A model generated the notes under the pieces. It saw only the letters and a program-made list of their open reading frames with translations. It had not been told where the DNA came from and ran no database searches. A DNA stretch of 64,000 nucleotides from Arthrobacter sp. EpRS71 (lineage in GTDB: Bacteria > Actinomycetota > Actinomycetes > Actinomycetales > Micrococcaceae): NCBI RefSeq assembly GCF_001512285.1, contig NZ_LNUV01000006.1, positions 32,721-96,720 of the forward strand. The letters are read 5' to 3'. The number at the start of each line of letters is the position of its first letter. The first letter of the stretch is position 1. Below, one piece after another: positions 53,981-62,026 of this stretch. The position numbers and the translations under genes are program-made.

Positions 53981-54448
53981 CTATTTAGTCGAGATCTGCG
54001 CATCGACAATCTGGACGAAGTCCTGCAGGACGGCAACAACCTGGCGGCGCGTTTCCGGCGGGAACTGAAGAAGCGAATCTTTCTGGAAGTCCCGAAGAAT
54101 ACGCCTTTTCCCCTCCCACAATTCAGCGCCACGGGTTGTGAGTTCCACCAGTGTTACCCGGTCATCATGGTCCGAAGGTCTGCGGGAAACTATGCCGCGC
54201 TCTTCGAGGGAATTCAGCATTCGAGTCACGGTTGGCTGCGCGATTCCGGCTTGCCTCGCGATCTCGCCCACAGGAAGGGCGCCACGCTGGGCGACGGAAT
54301 CCAGGACAGCTACCTGGGACTCAGTGAGCGTCTCGCCTTCACCCAACAAACCTACCCGGCTGCGTCCCCGACGCAGCACCCGGTACACGTCATTGCAGGC
54401 GCGGATCCAGTCATCAAGCAGTTCGGGAGGGACATCGTGGCTGCTCAT
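53981..54448 (-). CDS. MarR-family regulator of the ring-cleavage cluster
   Basis: A 155-residue regulator with a winged helix: VGEIARQAGIAQPTVTRMLN as recognition region and GIVSRRPSDHDDRVTLVELT as the wing with its conserved Asp-Arg. MarR proteins usually repress divergent catabolic genes and let go when an aromatic ligand binds. It is convergent with the FAD monooxygenase and divergent from the HGGYW hydrolase. The spacer to the latter has an ATTGATTT (54468-54475) / AAATCAAT (54512-54519) inverted repeat. It is the natural candidate for binding the TATGTAAT operators. Confidence 0.86.
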   Translation of the reverse strand: MSSHDVPPELLDDWIRACNDVYRVLRRGRSRVGLLGEGETLTESQVAVLDSVAQRGALPVGEIARQAGIAQPTVTRMLNSLEERGIVSRRPSDHDDRVTLVELTTRGAELWEGKRRILRDFQKDSLLQFPPETRRQVVAVLQDFVQIVDAQISTK

Positions 54449-54536
54449 AATGTGAGGTCCTCTGAGAATTGATTTCTGAAACCCAGACTAGCCGCGTCCC
54501 CCTCCTCCAACAAATCAATAGAGAGGCTGAATTAGC

Positions 54537-55259
54537 ATGCATTCTTCACGTCATCAGTACGGTCCATCCGAGCACCAAGTGGTCAGTTTTCTTCACCCCC
54601 GCGAAGGTGAGGCAATCCAGGGGACGGCGGTGCTGGTGCATGGCGGGTATTGGCGGGAGGCCTTCACTGCCGATCTTATGCTGCCGCTTGCGACAGACCT
54701 GATGATGCGCGGCTGGGCGGTTGCCAATGTGGAGTACCGGCGGGTGGGCCAAGCCCCAACACCCTCGGCCATGGTCAGCGACGTTACAACCGCGGTGCAA
54801 TCTGCTCTTGAGTGGAGTGCCGAATCAGGGCGGCCGGGGAAAGTGATAGGAGTTGGCCACTCGGTGGGCGCGCAACTCGGGATGCTCAGCGTGGGCCTTC
54901 TGGATGCGTTCGTGGCACTGGCGCCGGTCACCGATCTGCCCCGGACTCACAGGGAAAACCTCGGGGAAGGTGCGGTGAAGGGGTTCATTGGTGACCACAC
55001 CGAAGACCTGCCCACCCTGTTGGAAAGGTACTCGCCTCTCCACCAGCTGCCTTTTAAGAAGCCCCTGCTCCTTGTCCACGGCTCAGACGACCAGCGGGTG
55101 CCTGTTGACCACTCTGTGGAATATTGCACCAAAGCCGGAAGTCTCGGAGACGAAGTGGACTTCTGGCACCTGCCTCATCTGGACCATCTGCAGGCCATCA
55201 ACCCCGAGGGCGCACATTGGCCGCCAGTGATCGAATGGATGCAAGCCCGCCTGGGATGA
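54537..55259 (+). CDS. alpha/beta hydrolase with HGGYW motif (arylformamidase/amidase-like)
   Basis: A 240-residue hydrolase with the HGGYW oxyanion motif (residues 35-39), nucleophile elbow GHSVG (Ser109), acid loop GSDDQRVP and a C-terminal LPHLDHL histidine. HGGxW serine hydrolases include kynurenine formamidases and the N-acetylanthranilate amidase of the quinaldine pathway. Next to an HOD-like enzyme, whose products are N-acylanthranilates, an N-acylanthranilate amidase is the most economical guess, analogous to the hydrolase of aqdABC clusters. The start ATG 54537 lacks a strong ribosome site. Confidence 0.75.
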   Translation: MHSSRHQYGPSEHQVVSFLHPREGEAIQGTAVLVHGGYWREAFTADLMLPLATDLMMRGWAVANVEYRRVGQAPTPSAMVSDVTTAVQSALEWSAESGRPGKVIGVGHSVGAQLGMLSVGLLDAFVALAPVTDLPRTHRENLGEGAVKGFIGDHTEDLPTLLERYSPLHQLPFKKPLLLVHGSDDQRVPVDHSVEYCTKAGSLGDEVDFWHLPHLDHLQAINPEGAHWPPVIEWMQARLG

Positions 55260-55276
55260 CGCTAGGGGGCGGGTCC

Positions 55277-55696
55277 CTACACGGCCCCGGATGCGCCCCC
55301 AATATTGCCCAGCAGCGAGGCCATCGCCTTCCAGCGTGCGATCTCGCAGCCATCAGTCCTGCTGAACTGGCTGTGAACTTTCCGCCCCCTGAACCATCCC
55401 TTGACCACAGCTACCTGCGGGCCGCCATACTGCTGCGTGCAGATCCGGTCCGGGCGGGGCTCCGGGAAGAAGACTTCCTCGCCGAACTGCTCGACGGCGG
55501 CCATCGCCGACTGCGCGTCCGGCAAGTTTGAATCCACCGTGTCAGGGTCAGGCGACAGGATGCCCGCGGACGAACGGAGATGGAACACCCGGCTTTCAGC
55601 GCCAGGTTCCTCCGTCAGCGTGACCGTCAGGTCGATGTCGTACTCGCTCTTGGCTGTGTCGCTGTTGCCTGCGTCGCTGTTCTCTGCGGAAACCAT
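55277..55696 (-). CDS. subtilisin-inhibitor-like protein without signal peptide
   Basis: A 139-residue protein whose C-terminal half (ICTQQYGGPQVAVVKGWFRG, then SRTDGCEIARW) resembles the Streptomyces subtilisin inhibitor fold and the neighbour at 56652-57173. Unlike that neighbour it has no signal peptide or lipobox, and it keeps only the second cysteine pair; the first pair is replaced (RSSAG, DAQSAMA). That fits a protein that stays in the reducing cytoplasm. ATG 55696 follows GAAAGGTCACC. Inhibitor function is doubtful without export. Confidence 0.65.
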   Translation of the reverse strand: MVSAENSDAGNSDTAKSEYDIDLTVTLTEEPGAESRVFHLRSSAGILSPDPDTVDSNLPDAQSAMAAVEQFGEEVFFPEPRPDRICTQQYGGPQVAVVKGWFRGRKVHSQFSRTDGCEIARWKAMASLLGNIGGASGAV

Positions 55697-55726
55697 GGTG
55701 ACCTTTCGCTGGTGGCGTTGGGGTGC

Positions 55727-56665
55727 TCAGGCAGCCAAGCCGCTCAACTCGTCCAAGAGCGGCCCTACTGCCTGGAGCACACGGGCCCGCAGCTCTTGGG
55801 ATTCGGCCGCGAAAGCCCGCTGGTATTCAACGTACTCGGACTTGCCCTGCGGTGTCTCAATCCTGATGGGCGGGTAGCCCCATTCTTTAAGATCGTAGGG
55901 TGATGCTTGCATGTCCATGGCCCGGATCCGCCACGACAGCTCGAAGGCGTCCATCACCAACTCGCTCGGCAGTGCCGGTGTGAGTTTGTAGGCCCATTTA
56001 TAGAGGTCCATGTTGGCGTGCAGGCACCCCGGTTGTTCCATGGTGCGCTGATTCTCGCGGGTGGGCGTGAGCTCATTCAGCGGGGTAGCGTCCGGTGTGT
56101 AGAAGCGGAAAGCATCAAAGTGCGAGCACCGGATGCGGTTCTCGTCAACCACGGTGTCCGTGCCGTCACCGCCGAGCCTCAGTTTCAGGTATTCATGGCG
56201 CAGCTCAAATTTTTCCTGCCGGTACACCATGGCCCACTCGTGCAGCCCAAAGCACCCGAATTGGGCAGGCCGCTTGGCGGTGCCGGCGAGGATGATTCCG
56301 GCAAAGCGCACGGCCTCGGCGCGGTCGGCCAGAAAGCCGACCCGGTCAAAGGTGACCGCGGGCGTTCCAGGAGGCAGCCCCACAAAGGCGAGTTCGCCGT
56401 CGTCGAGCGTTCGGTAGAACTTCCACCCGACGCGTTCCAAAGCCCGTTCGCCGCTGAGGACCACACCGTGTCCGGGATGCCAACGCTGCAACTGGCCGGG
56501 CTTCTGCGTGTAATACGTGAAGAGGAAGTCCTCCACGGGGTGCTTCTTACCGGCCGAGCGCCGGGCCAGATACGGATCTGCATACTGCGCGACGCGCGCG
56601 TGGTGGGCTGCCTCCAGCCCGAGCCATTGCTCCTGGGGGAGGTGCCGCAGCTTAGAGGCCGCCAT
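55727..56665 (-). CDS. protein annotated in relatives as 3-methyladenine DNA glycosylase
   Basis: A 312-residue soluble protein with conserved blocks such as ARRSAGKKHPVEDFLFTYYT, QKPGQLQRWHPGHGVVLSG, GCFGLHEWAMVYRQ and PGCLHANMDLYKWAYKL. Actinobacterial relatives carry the label 3-methyladenine DNA glycosylase, but I see no helix-hairpin-helix of AlkA nor the TAG or AAG pattern, so the label is weakly founded. It begins inside the end of the preceding lipoprotein gene (14-base overlap) and is followed after 30 bases by the second inhibitor-like gene, so the three form one operon. Confidence 0.6.
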   Translation of the reverse strand: MAASKLRHLPQEQWLGLEAAHHARVAQYADPYLARRSAGKKHPVEDFLFTYYTQKPGQLQRWHPGHGVVLSGERALERVGWKFYRTLDDGELAFVGLPPGTPAVTFDRVGFLADRAEAVRFAGIILAGTAKRPAQFGCFGLHEWAMVYRQEKFELRHEYLKLRLGGDGTDTVVDENRIRCSHFDAFRFYTPDATPLNELTPTRENQRTMEQPGCLHANMDLYKWAYKLTPALPSELVMDAFELSWRIRAMDMQASPYDLKEWGYPPIRIETPQGKSEYVEYQRAFAAESQELRARVLQAVGPLLDELSGLAA

Positions 56666-57173
56666 CTGATCCGAGGACGCTCTTCGCGGCGTCCCACAAG
56701 GCGATCTGGCAGCCGTCCGTGCGGTTGAAGGACGCGCTGACTTCCTCGCCGTCCACCGAACCGGTCACCTTGGCCGTGGCCGGGCCGCCGTACTGCATGG
56801 TGCAGGCCTGGTCCGTCCGGGTGGGGGCCGGGCTCAGGAGGGTGGGGCTGTTCTTGAGGGCGCTGCACGCTTCCGCAGCGGACGGGTGCTTGCTTTCGGC
56901 CGCGGGCGTGCCGCCTGCGCAGACGAGGGTGAAGGTCTGGGGTGAGGCTTCGGCAGTCTCAAGGAGCGTGATGGAAAGCTCGGCATTGCCCGCGCCGGTG
57001 GCTGCGGACGTGCCGGGCGCCGCTGATGTGCCGGGGCTGCTGCTTGATGGGGCGGACGACGACGGCGCCTGGGATGCGCTGTCCGTGGAACCTGGGGTGG
57101 GGGAGCCTGAGCATGCGGCGAGGCCGGCGACGGCCAGTACTGCCAGTAAGGGCCGAACAAATCGCAAGTGCAT
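56652..57173 (-). CDS. subtilisin-inhibitor-like lipoprotein
   Basis: A 173-residue lipoprotein: signal and lipobox LAVLAVAGLAAC (lipid-modified Cys21), a Ser/Pro/Ala/Thr-rich linker to about residue 65, and an SSI-like domain with four cysteines (TLVCAGG, EACSAL, QACTMQYGG, RTDGCQIALW), enough for the two disulfides of Streptomyces subtilisin inhibitors. SSI proteins block extracellular serine proteases. Anchoring at the cell surface suggests self-protection, for example against the subtilase at 47240-50416. The reactive-site loop cannot be assigned with confidence. Confidence 0.72.
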   Translation of the reverse strand: MHLRFVRPLLAVLAVAGLAACSGSPTPGSTDSASQAPSSSAPSSSSPGTSAAPGTSAATGAGNAELSITLLETAEASPQTFTLVCAGGTPAAESKHPSAAEACSALKNSPTLLSPAPTRTDQACTMQYGGPATAKVTGSVDGEEVSASFNRTDGCQIALWDAAKSVLGSDGGL

Positions 57174-57283
57174 GGAATCTCCTAGGTTGCGTTCATTTTA
57201 CGTGGCACGTGTGGTGCCTGTTTCCCTGTTCGCTTCAAGAACACCACCGGGGCGGAGTGTTTGGCTAGGGCCACGCGGGTTTG

Positions 57284-57751
57284 CTAGAGGGAGGTGTGCC
57301 GCTGGGTGGCGGCGATCAGCCCGGTCATGGCTTGGTGGAGTTCAGCCACTTCCTCGCGGCTGAGCTGCAGGTGGTCACGGATCTCGCCTGGAACAGCTGT
57401 TGCCTGTTCGCGGAGGGCAGCACCTTTCTCCGTCAGCTTGACCGCCAATGCCCGTTCGTTGCCGGGGACGCGCTCGCGGGTAACGAGCTCGGCTTCCTCG
57501 AGGCGACGCAGCAGCGGAGAGAGGGTGGCCGGCTCGTGGAGAAGGCTGTCGCTGATGTCCTTCAACGTCCGGGGGCTTCGTTCCCAGAGGGCCAGCATCA
57601 CCAAATATTGGGGGTGGGTGAGCCCGAGCCGCTCCAGCACTGGCTTGTACACGCCCACAACGCTGCGCGAGGCCACGGTCAGGGCGAAGCACAGTTGGCG
57701 TTCCAAGAGGAGGTCGTCGGTCTCCTGGGGGGATTCATCAATGGCTGTCAT
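57284..57751 (-). CDS. ohrR: OhrR-type MarR regulator (organic peroxide sensor)
   Basis: A 155-residue MarR protein of the OhrR branch: the N-terminal LERQLCFALTVASRSVVGVY with the redox-active Cys21, then LGLTHPQYLVMLALWE and the winged helix LLHEPATLSPLLRRLEEAEL. OhrR represses organic hydroperoxide resistance genes until its Cys is oxidised. No Ohr peroxidase gene is adjacent, which is unusual. It is divergent from two small genes, with a palindrome between them. Confidence 0.85.
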   Translation of the reverse strand: MTAIDESPQETDDLLLERQLCFALTVASRSVVGVYKPVLERLGLTHPQYLVMLALWERSPRTLKDISDSLLHEPATLSPLLRRLEEAELVTRERVPGNERALAVKLTEKGAALREQATAVPGEIRDHLQLSREEVAELHQAMTGLIAATQRHTSL

Positions 57752-57803
57752 GGCTGCCTCCTGTGCTTGCTGCCAGATCTATTAGCGCACACTCATCAAT
57801 TAG

Positions 57804-57815
57804 TTAGTGCACTAA
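57804..57815. promoter_or_regulatory. OhrR-type operator palindrome
   Basis: TTAGTGCACTAA is a perfect 12-base palindrome embedded in further ATTAG motifs (near 57782, 57799 and 57818). It lies between the ohrR start and the small FGPA gene, where a dimeric OhrR could control both. Confidence 0.6.
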
Positions 57816-57867
57816 TGATTAGCGTACTATGGACTCATTGAACCGCCTAAAAGAGGAGTCGATCCGC

Positions 57868-58092
57868 GTGGCCAAGGAGTCCTACACACGGAAATTCATG
57901 CGCGCCACTGGGAAGTTCAGGGTCATTTTCGGCCCCGCGCACAGCAGCTCCCTCGACCATGAGATGACCGAGGCAAACCGGAAGCTACTCGCCCAGCGCC
58001 AGGCTGAAACGCAGCAATGGGAAACCCTCCGCCGTCCCGATGGCAGCACCTATGTGGTGCCCCGGAATCCGGATGACAAGTCCCTTCGGTAG
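57868..58092 (+). CDS. small FGPA-motif protein 1
   Basis: A 74-residue charged protein with KFRVIFGPAHSSSLDHEM near the start and TYVVPRNPDD near the end. It shares the hydrophobic-FGPA motif and size with the next gene, so the two look like tandem paralogs. GTG 57868 has AAGAGGAGTCGATCCGC upstream. An in-frame ATG at 57829 has no ribosome site and would overlap the OhrR operator region. The family and function are not recognised; its position suggests control by OhrR. Confidence 0.6.
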   Translation: MAKESYTRKFMRATGKFRVIFGPAHSSSLDHEMTEANRKLLAQRQAETQQWETLRRPDGSTYVVPRNPDDKSLR

Positions 58093-58193
58093 GTAGCCCT
58101 TTTTCCCTCCTTGCGGGCGTAAAATTACCTCACTGAACGGCGCGCACCAGCCCTGCCGCTTTTCTCTCTCCGGTAAGGAAGGAGGTGGAAAAC

Positions 58194-58424
58194 ATGGGAC
58201 GCAGAATGGAAGGCTTCGTCCATGTGACCGAGCGGCTGCAGTCTGTTTTTGGACCGGCAACCCACGGCGATACGGACAGCCCGGTGGTGCACAGGCATGA
58301 TGATTTCGAGACCGCTTCCGAGGCGGACCTGAAGAACTTCGACGTCGAGACCGACTCTCAGGGCCATCACTACGCAGTCCGGAACAATGATCCCGGACCG
58401 ACCTCAACCGACTACAGCCTCTGA
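58194..58424 (+). CDS. small FGPA-motif protein 2
   Basis: A 76-residue acidic protein (MGRRMEGFVHVTERLQSVFG, then PATHGD and a tail rich in Asp and Ser). ATG 58194 is preceded by the near-perfect ribosome site AAGGAGGTGGAAAAC, suggesting strong translation. It resembles the upstream small protein around FGPA. No known domain. A terminator follows directly. Confidence 0.65.
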   Translation: MGRRMEGFVHVTERLQSVFGPATHGDTDSPVVHRHDDFETASEADLKNFDVETDSQGHHYAVRNNDPGPTSTDYSL

Positions 58425-58440
58425 GAAGGCTTGACATGCC

Positions 58441-58470
58441 GAAGGGCCGGACCGCGAACTCCGGCCCTTC
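58441..58470 (+). terminator. hairpin terminator after small protein 2
   Basis: A perfect 11-base stem (GAAGGGCCGGA, 58441-58451, with 58460-58470) and an 8-base loop, 17 bases after the stop; only a weak T-run follows. Confidence 0.7.
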
Positions 58471-58592
58471 CTTGCGTGCTCACCGGCTCGCCACCTTGAC
58501 CCTGGTCAGTTCACCGTGCAACTGTTGAGCAACTAGTCAGCATGCTTATTATGTGAGTGGCATAGAAGTGCTGGCGTATAAAGGGGCCATCC

Positions 58593-58976
58593 ATGAGTTT
58601 CCACGACGACGCAGCAAAGGTCCCGGGGAGTGCCGCCCGCCCGGAGCCGGGTACTTCCGCGCAGCAGAATGCGATTCCCCCGGAGCCTGGACGCCACAGG
58701 CCAACCCGTACCGCCGCTTTGTGGGTGGCCGTAGCCGTTGGTTTGGTGGTCCTGGTGGTGTTGATCGCTTTCTTCGTCCAAAACCAGGACATGATCACGG
58801 TCCGGTTCTTTGGGCTGGAAGGGACCCTCGCGCTGGGCACCACACTCTTCATCGCGGCAGTGGGCGGAGGAGTGCTGGTCGCCCTCGCAGGTGGGGCAAG
58901 AATCCTTCAGCTCAGGCTCTCGGACCATCGCCGCAAGAAGGCCGTTGGCGGGCCGGGAGGCGGCTACCAGCCTTAA
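58593..58976 (+). CDS. LapA/DUF1049-type membrane protein
   Basis: A 127-residue protein with a Pro-rich N-terminus, two membrane helices (ALWVAVAVGLVVLVVLIAFF; TTLFIAAVGGGVLVALAGGA) and the linker FVQNQDMITVRFFGLEGTLA between them, which is the conserved core of the LapA (lipopolysaccharide assembly A) domain. In proteobacteria LapA helps control envelope assembly; in Gram-positives the role is unknown. It ends at a strong bidirectional terminator. Confidence 0.78.
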   Translation: MSFHDDAAKVPGSAARPEPGTSAQQNAIPPEPGRHRPTRTAALWVAVAVGLVVLVVLIAFFVQNQDMITVRFFGLEGTLALGTTLFIAAVGGGVLVALAGGARILQLRLSDHRRKKAVGGPGGGYQP

Positions 58977-59018
58977 TTGCGGAAGGACCGGAGCGCGTGC
59001 TCCGGTCCTTCCGCAATT
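58975..59018. terminator. bidirectional intrinsic terminator
   Basis: A perfect 20-base stem (58975-58994 with 58999-59018) and 4-base loop overlap the LapA-like stop and precede the convergent DUF4193 stop. A/T-rich ends on both sides (TTAATT, AATTTAAT) allow use in both directions. Confidence 0.85.
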
Positions 59019-59075
59019 TAATCCCGACGGCGGCACTCCCTGACGATGTTCATTCCGCCGGGGTGGTGGGTCGTC

Positions 59076-59375
59076 TTAGCCTTCGCAGTCAGTGCAGTAG
59101 GCCACGCCATCTTTTTCGCGGGCAATCTGCGAACGGTGGCGGACCAGGAAGCAGGAGTGACAAGTGAACTCGTCGTTTGCCTGCGGGATGACCTGGATGA
59201 CCAGTTCTTCAGCGACGATTTCGCCGCCGGGGCCGTTGGCGTCGAGGCCATCGGTTTCGTCCAGTTCAAGCACGACACTCTTGGCCGTGGGAGCGCTGGC
59301 GGACTGGAGAGCCTGGAGGGACTGCTCCTGGTTCTCTTTTACATCGGTACGGAGTTCGTCGTAATCGGCTGCCAC
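59076..59375 (-). CDS. DUF4193 protein with zinc-ribbon-like C-terminus
   Basis: A 99-residue acidic protein: AADYDELRTDVKENQEQSLQ at the start, and two CxxC pairs near the end (TCHSC and YCTDC) that can hold one zinc ion. It belongs to the actinobacterial DUF4193 family, common near RNA polymerase-related genes in relatives; the function is unknown. GTG 59375 follows GAAGAGGCATTAAAAA. Confidence 0.85.
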   Translation of the reverse strand: MAADYDELRTDVKENQEQSLQALQSASAPTAKSVVLELDETDGLDANGPGGEIVAEELVIQVIPQANDEFTCHSCFLVRHRSQIAREKDGVAYCTDCEG

Positions 59376-59530
59376 TTTTTAATGCCTCTTCGTGTTAGGG
59401 GGTTACCGGGTATGCAACGTACAGCATGCCACGAAAATTCCATACCATACCCCAGTTCAACAGCTTGTGGCGAAAACCACGTGGGTGACGGGCAAAAAAA
59501 CCCGCCACCCAGCGTCATTTTGCCTCTGTA

Positions 59531-62026
59531 TTACCGAAGTTCAATGTCCAGCTCTTGGAAGTCGTCGGCCGCGTGGCGACCAACCAACAACCGGAACATG
59601 CTCTGCTCAAACTGCCAGCCGGCGTCGTAATGTGCAAACGCCTTGGCCGGGATGGTTATTTCCACACTCTCCGTTCCATTGGGGGCGAGGTGTGTTCCGG
59701 CGTAGCCGGCGAGCCAGCGCACAGGCCTCTCCACGGTGGATTCAGGGCGTTCCAGATAAACCTGGACTACTTCCCGTCCCGTACGGGTACCGGTGTTCTT
59801 GACGGGGACGTGGACCACAACATCGTTCCCGGCGGTCACCACCTGCGGTGCGTGCGCCGCGCTGAGCTCGAACGTGGTGTATCCGAGGCCGAAACCGAAG
59901 GGGAGGGCCGGAGCCGCGCCGCCTTCGGCTTCCTGCTTCAGCCATGCCCGGTATCCAACGTGGATTCCCTCCGAGTAGACCACCTTGCCGTCCACGGGTG
60001 TGGTGCTCAGGACGGGGACGTCCTCCAGCGCGGCGGGCCAGGTGGTGGGGAGGCGCCCGCCGGGTTCGTCAGTGCCCAGCAGGATGCCGGCAATGGCGTT
60101 GCCAAATTCCTGGCCGCCGAACCAGCCCAACAGGACCGCGTCCACGGTGTCCAGCCACGGCATGAGGACCGGCGATCCGGAGTTCACCACCACAACAGTG
60201 CGCGGGTTGGCCGCGGCCACGGCTTCCACCAACTGGTTTTGGTGGCCGGGAAGGTCCAGGTCCCTGCGATCGAAGCCCTCGGATTCGATGGCCGCGCTGG
60301 TGCCCACCACCACCACGGCGACGTCGGAGGTACGGGCAGCTTCCACGGCGGCATCGATCTCGGCCTGCGGATCCTCCACCACGGTCTCCTCACCCAAGAG
60401 AATGGCCGTGAACGGGATGATTTGTTCCTTCGGAAGCTGGTACTCGGCCTCGATCCGGACGGTCTGACCAGCGGTGGTTTCGATGGCGTGGACAGTCTTG
60501 GGCGGATCGAACAGGGCGGCGCCCAAAACTTCTGTATCGTCCTCAAGCTCGCTGTTGAACACTTCAGTGCCGTCCAGGACAAAGCGGATCCGGCCCACGG
60601 TGCCGACGCCCAGGTGGTGAACGCCTGCTGTTTCGGCTGTCCAGTCCGCTTCCATACGGATGGAGGCCGCGCCGTCGGGAATTCCAATACCGAACCAAAT
60701 CAGGTGCGATGCCAAGCGGTCTTCACCGGAGATCTCCGTGCCGTCTTCCGCCAGGAACGTCACGCGGATTCCGGGGACGTTGGAGACCGGGTTGTGCAGC
60801 GAGGTGCGGGGGAACGGCTGGATGCCCTCGGCAACCTTGGCGCCGCGCGCGTAGGTGACCTTGACGTCGTCGGGCAGTGCGTTCCTCAGGCCCTCCAACG
60901 GCGAGACCGTGTACTTGGGCATCACGGTGGCGCTTCCGCCGCCCTGCGTGCGGGCCTCATCAGCGTTGTGGCCGATCACAGCAATGCTGCTGAGCGCCTT
61001 GGCGTCCAGCGGCAGGAGGCCCTTGTTGCGGACCAGTACGGCGCCGCGGACGGCTACTTCACGCGCGACGGCGGCACCGTCAAGCTGCGCGGGGAGGCGG
61101 GTCACAGCAGGTTCGAAGCCTTCGAGTGAACCGACGCGGGCTGCCAGGCGCAGGATGCGGGTGACCTTTTCCAGGATCGCCTCGCGGCTGACACGGCCAT
61201 CGCTGACGGCAGCAAGGAGCTTGGGACCCCAGTGGCCCACCGGGCCGGGCATTTCCAGGTCTTGGTGGGCGTTGGCGGCGTCGATGGAGCGAACACCGGT
61301 CCAGTCGGACACTACAACGCCGTCGAAGCCCCACTCGGTGGACAGCGGCGTTTCCAGCAGCTTGTTTTCGCTTGCGGTGGTGCCGTTGATGGAGTTGTAG
61401 GAGCTCATCACCAGCCAGGCGCGGGCCTCGGTGATGGCGTCCTCGAAGGCTGCGAGGTAGAGCTCGCGGAGAGGGCGTTCGTCCACCACAGAGTCCGCGG
61501 TGAAGCGTTCGGTCTCGGCCTCGTTGGCGAGGTAGTGCTTGGGAGTAGCACCCACGCCCATGGACTGAACGCCGGCAACGTACCCGGCGGCCATGGTGGC
61601 GGTGAGCCGTGGATCCTCGCTCATGCACTCGAAGTGGCGGCCACCCAGCGGTGAGCGGTGCAGGTTGATGGTGGGGCCCAGGACGGCGTGGACGCCTTTG
61701 CGGCGGGCTTCCTGGCCCAGGACCTGGCCGTAGCGGCGGGCCGTTTCCACGCTCCACGTCGCGGACAAAGCCGACGACGACGGCAAGGAGACGGAGTCGT
61801 GGCGCTCATCGAAGTCTTCGCCGCGAACGCCCGCCGGACCGTCGGACATGACCACGCGGGACAGGCCGATCTCCGGGATGGCATGCGTGGACCAGACATC
61901 AGCGCCGGTCAGCAGCTGGACTTGCTGCTCGAGGGTCAGGCTCCGGGCGAGTTCACGGATCTTCGCTTCGGCGTCCGGGGATCCGGCCTGCGGCGCCGTG
62001 ACGGCGGTTGCGAGCGTGGGATTCAT
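59531..62026 (-). CDS. beta-glucosidase-like glycoside hydrolase, GH3 with PA14 domain
   Basis: An 831-residue cytoplasmic enzyme (no signal). The GH3 N-terminal barrel has KHYLANEAETER and the nucleophile Asp241 in VVSDWTG. The C-terminal sandwich is split by a PA14 domain (about residues 400-540, LASHLIWFGIGIPDGAASIR) and followed by a fibronectin III-like end (VPVKNTGTRTGREVVQVYLE). This layout is typical of bacterial beta-glucosidases/xylosidases acting on imported oligosaccharides. Its ATG directly abuts the stop of the upstream MFS gene, so substrate uptake and cleavage are made together. Confidence 0.88.
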   Translation of the reverse strand: MNPTLATAVTAPQAGSPDAEAKIRELARSLTLEQQVQLLTGADVWSTHAIPEIGLSRVVMSDGPAGVRGEDFDERHDSVSLPSSSALSATWSVETARRYGQVLGQEARRKGVHAVLGPTINLHRSPLGGRHFECMSEDPRLTATMAAGYVAGVQSMGVGATPKHYLANEAETERFTADSVVDERPLRELYLAAFEDAITEARAWLVMSSYNSINGTTASENKLLETPLSTEWGFDGVVVSDWTGVRSIDAANAHQDLEMPGPVGHWGPKLLAAVSDGRVSREAILEKVTRILRLAARVGSLEGFEPAVTRLPAQLDGAAVAREVAVRGAVLVRNKGLLPLDAKALSSIAVIGHNADEARTQGGGSATVMPKYTVSPLEGLRNALPDDVKVTYARGAKVAEGIQPFPRTSLHNPVSNVPGIRVTFLAEDGTEISGEDRLASHLIWFGIGIPDGAASIRMEADWTAETAGVHHLGVGTVGRIRFVLDGTEVFNSELEDDTEVLGAALFDPPKTVHAIETTAGQTVRIEAEYQLPKEQIIPFTAILLGEETVVEDPQAEIDAAVEAARTSDVAVVVVGTSAAIESEGFDRRDLDLPGHQNQLVEAVAAANPRTVVVVNSGSPVLMPWLDTVDAVLLGWFGGQEFGNAIAGILLGTDEPGGRLPTTWPAALEDVPVLSTTPVDGKVVYSEGIHVGYRAWLKQEAEGGAAPALPFGFGLGYTTFELSAAHAPQVVTAGNDVVVHVPVKNTGTRTGREVVQVYLERPESTVERPVRWLAGYAGTHLAPNGTESVEITIPAKAFAHYDAGWQFEQSMFRLLVGRHAADDFQELDIELR

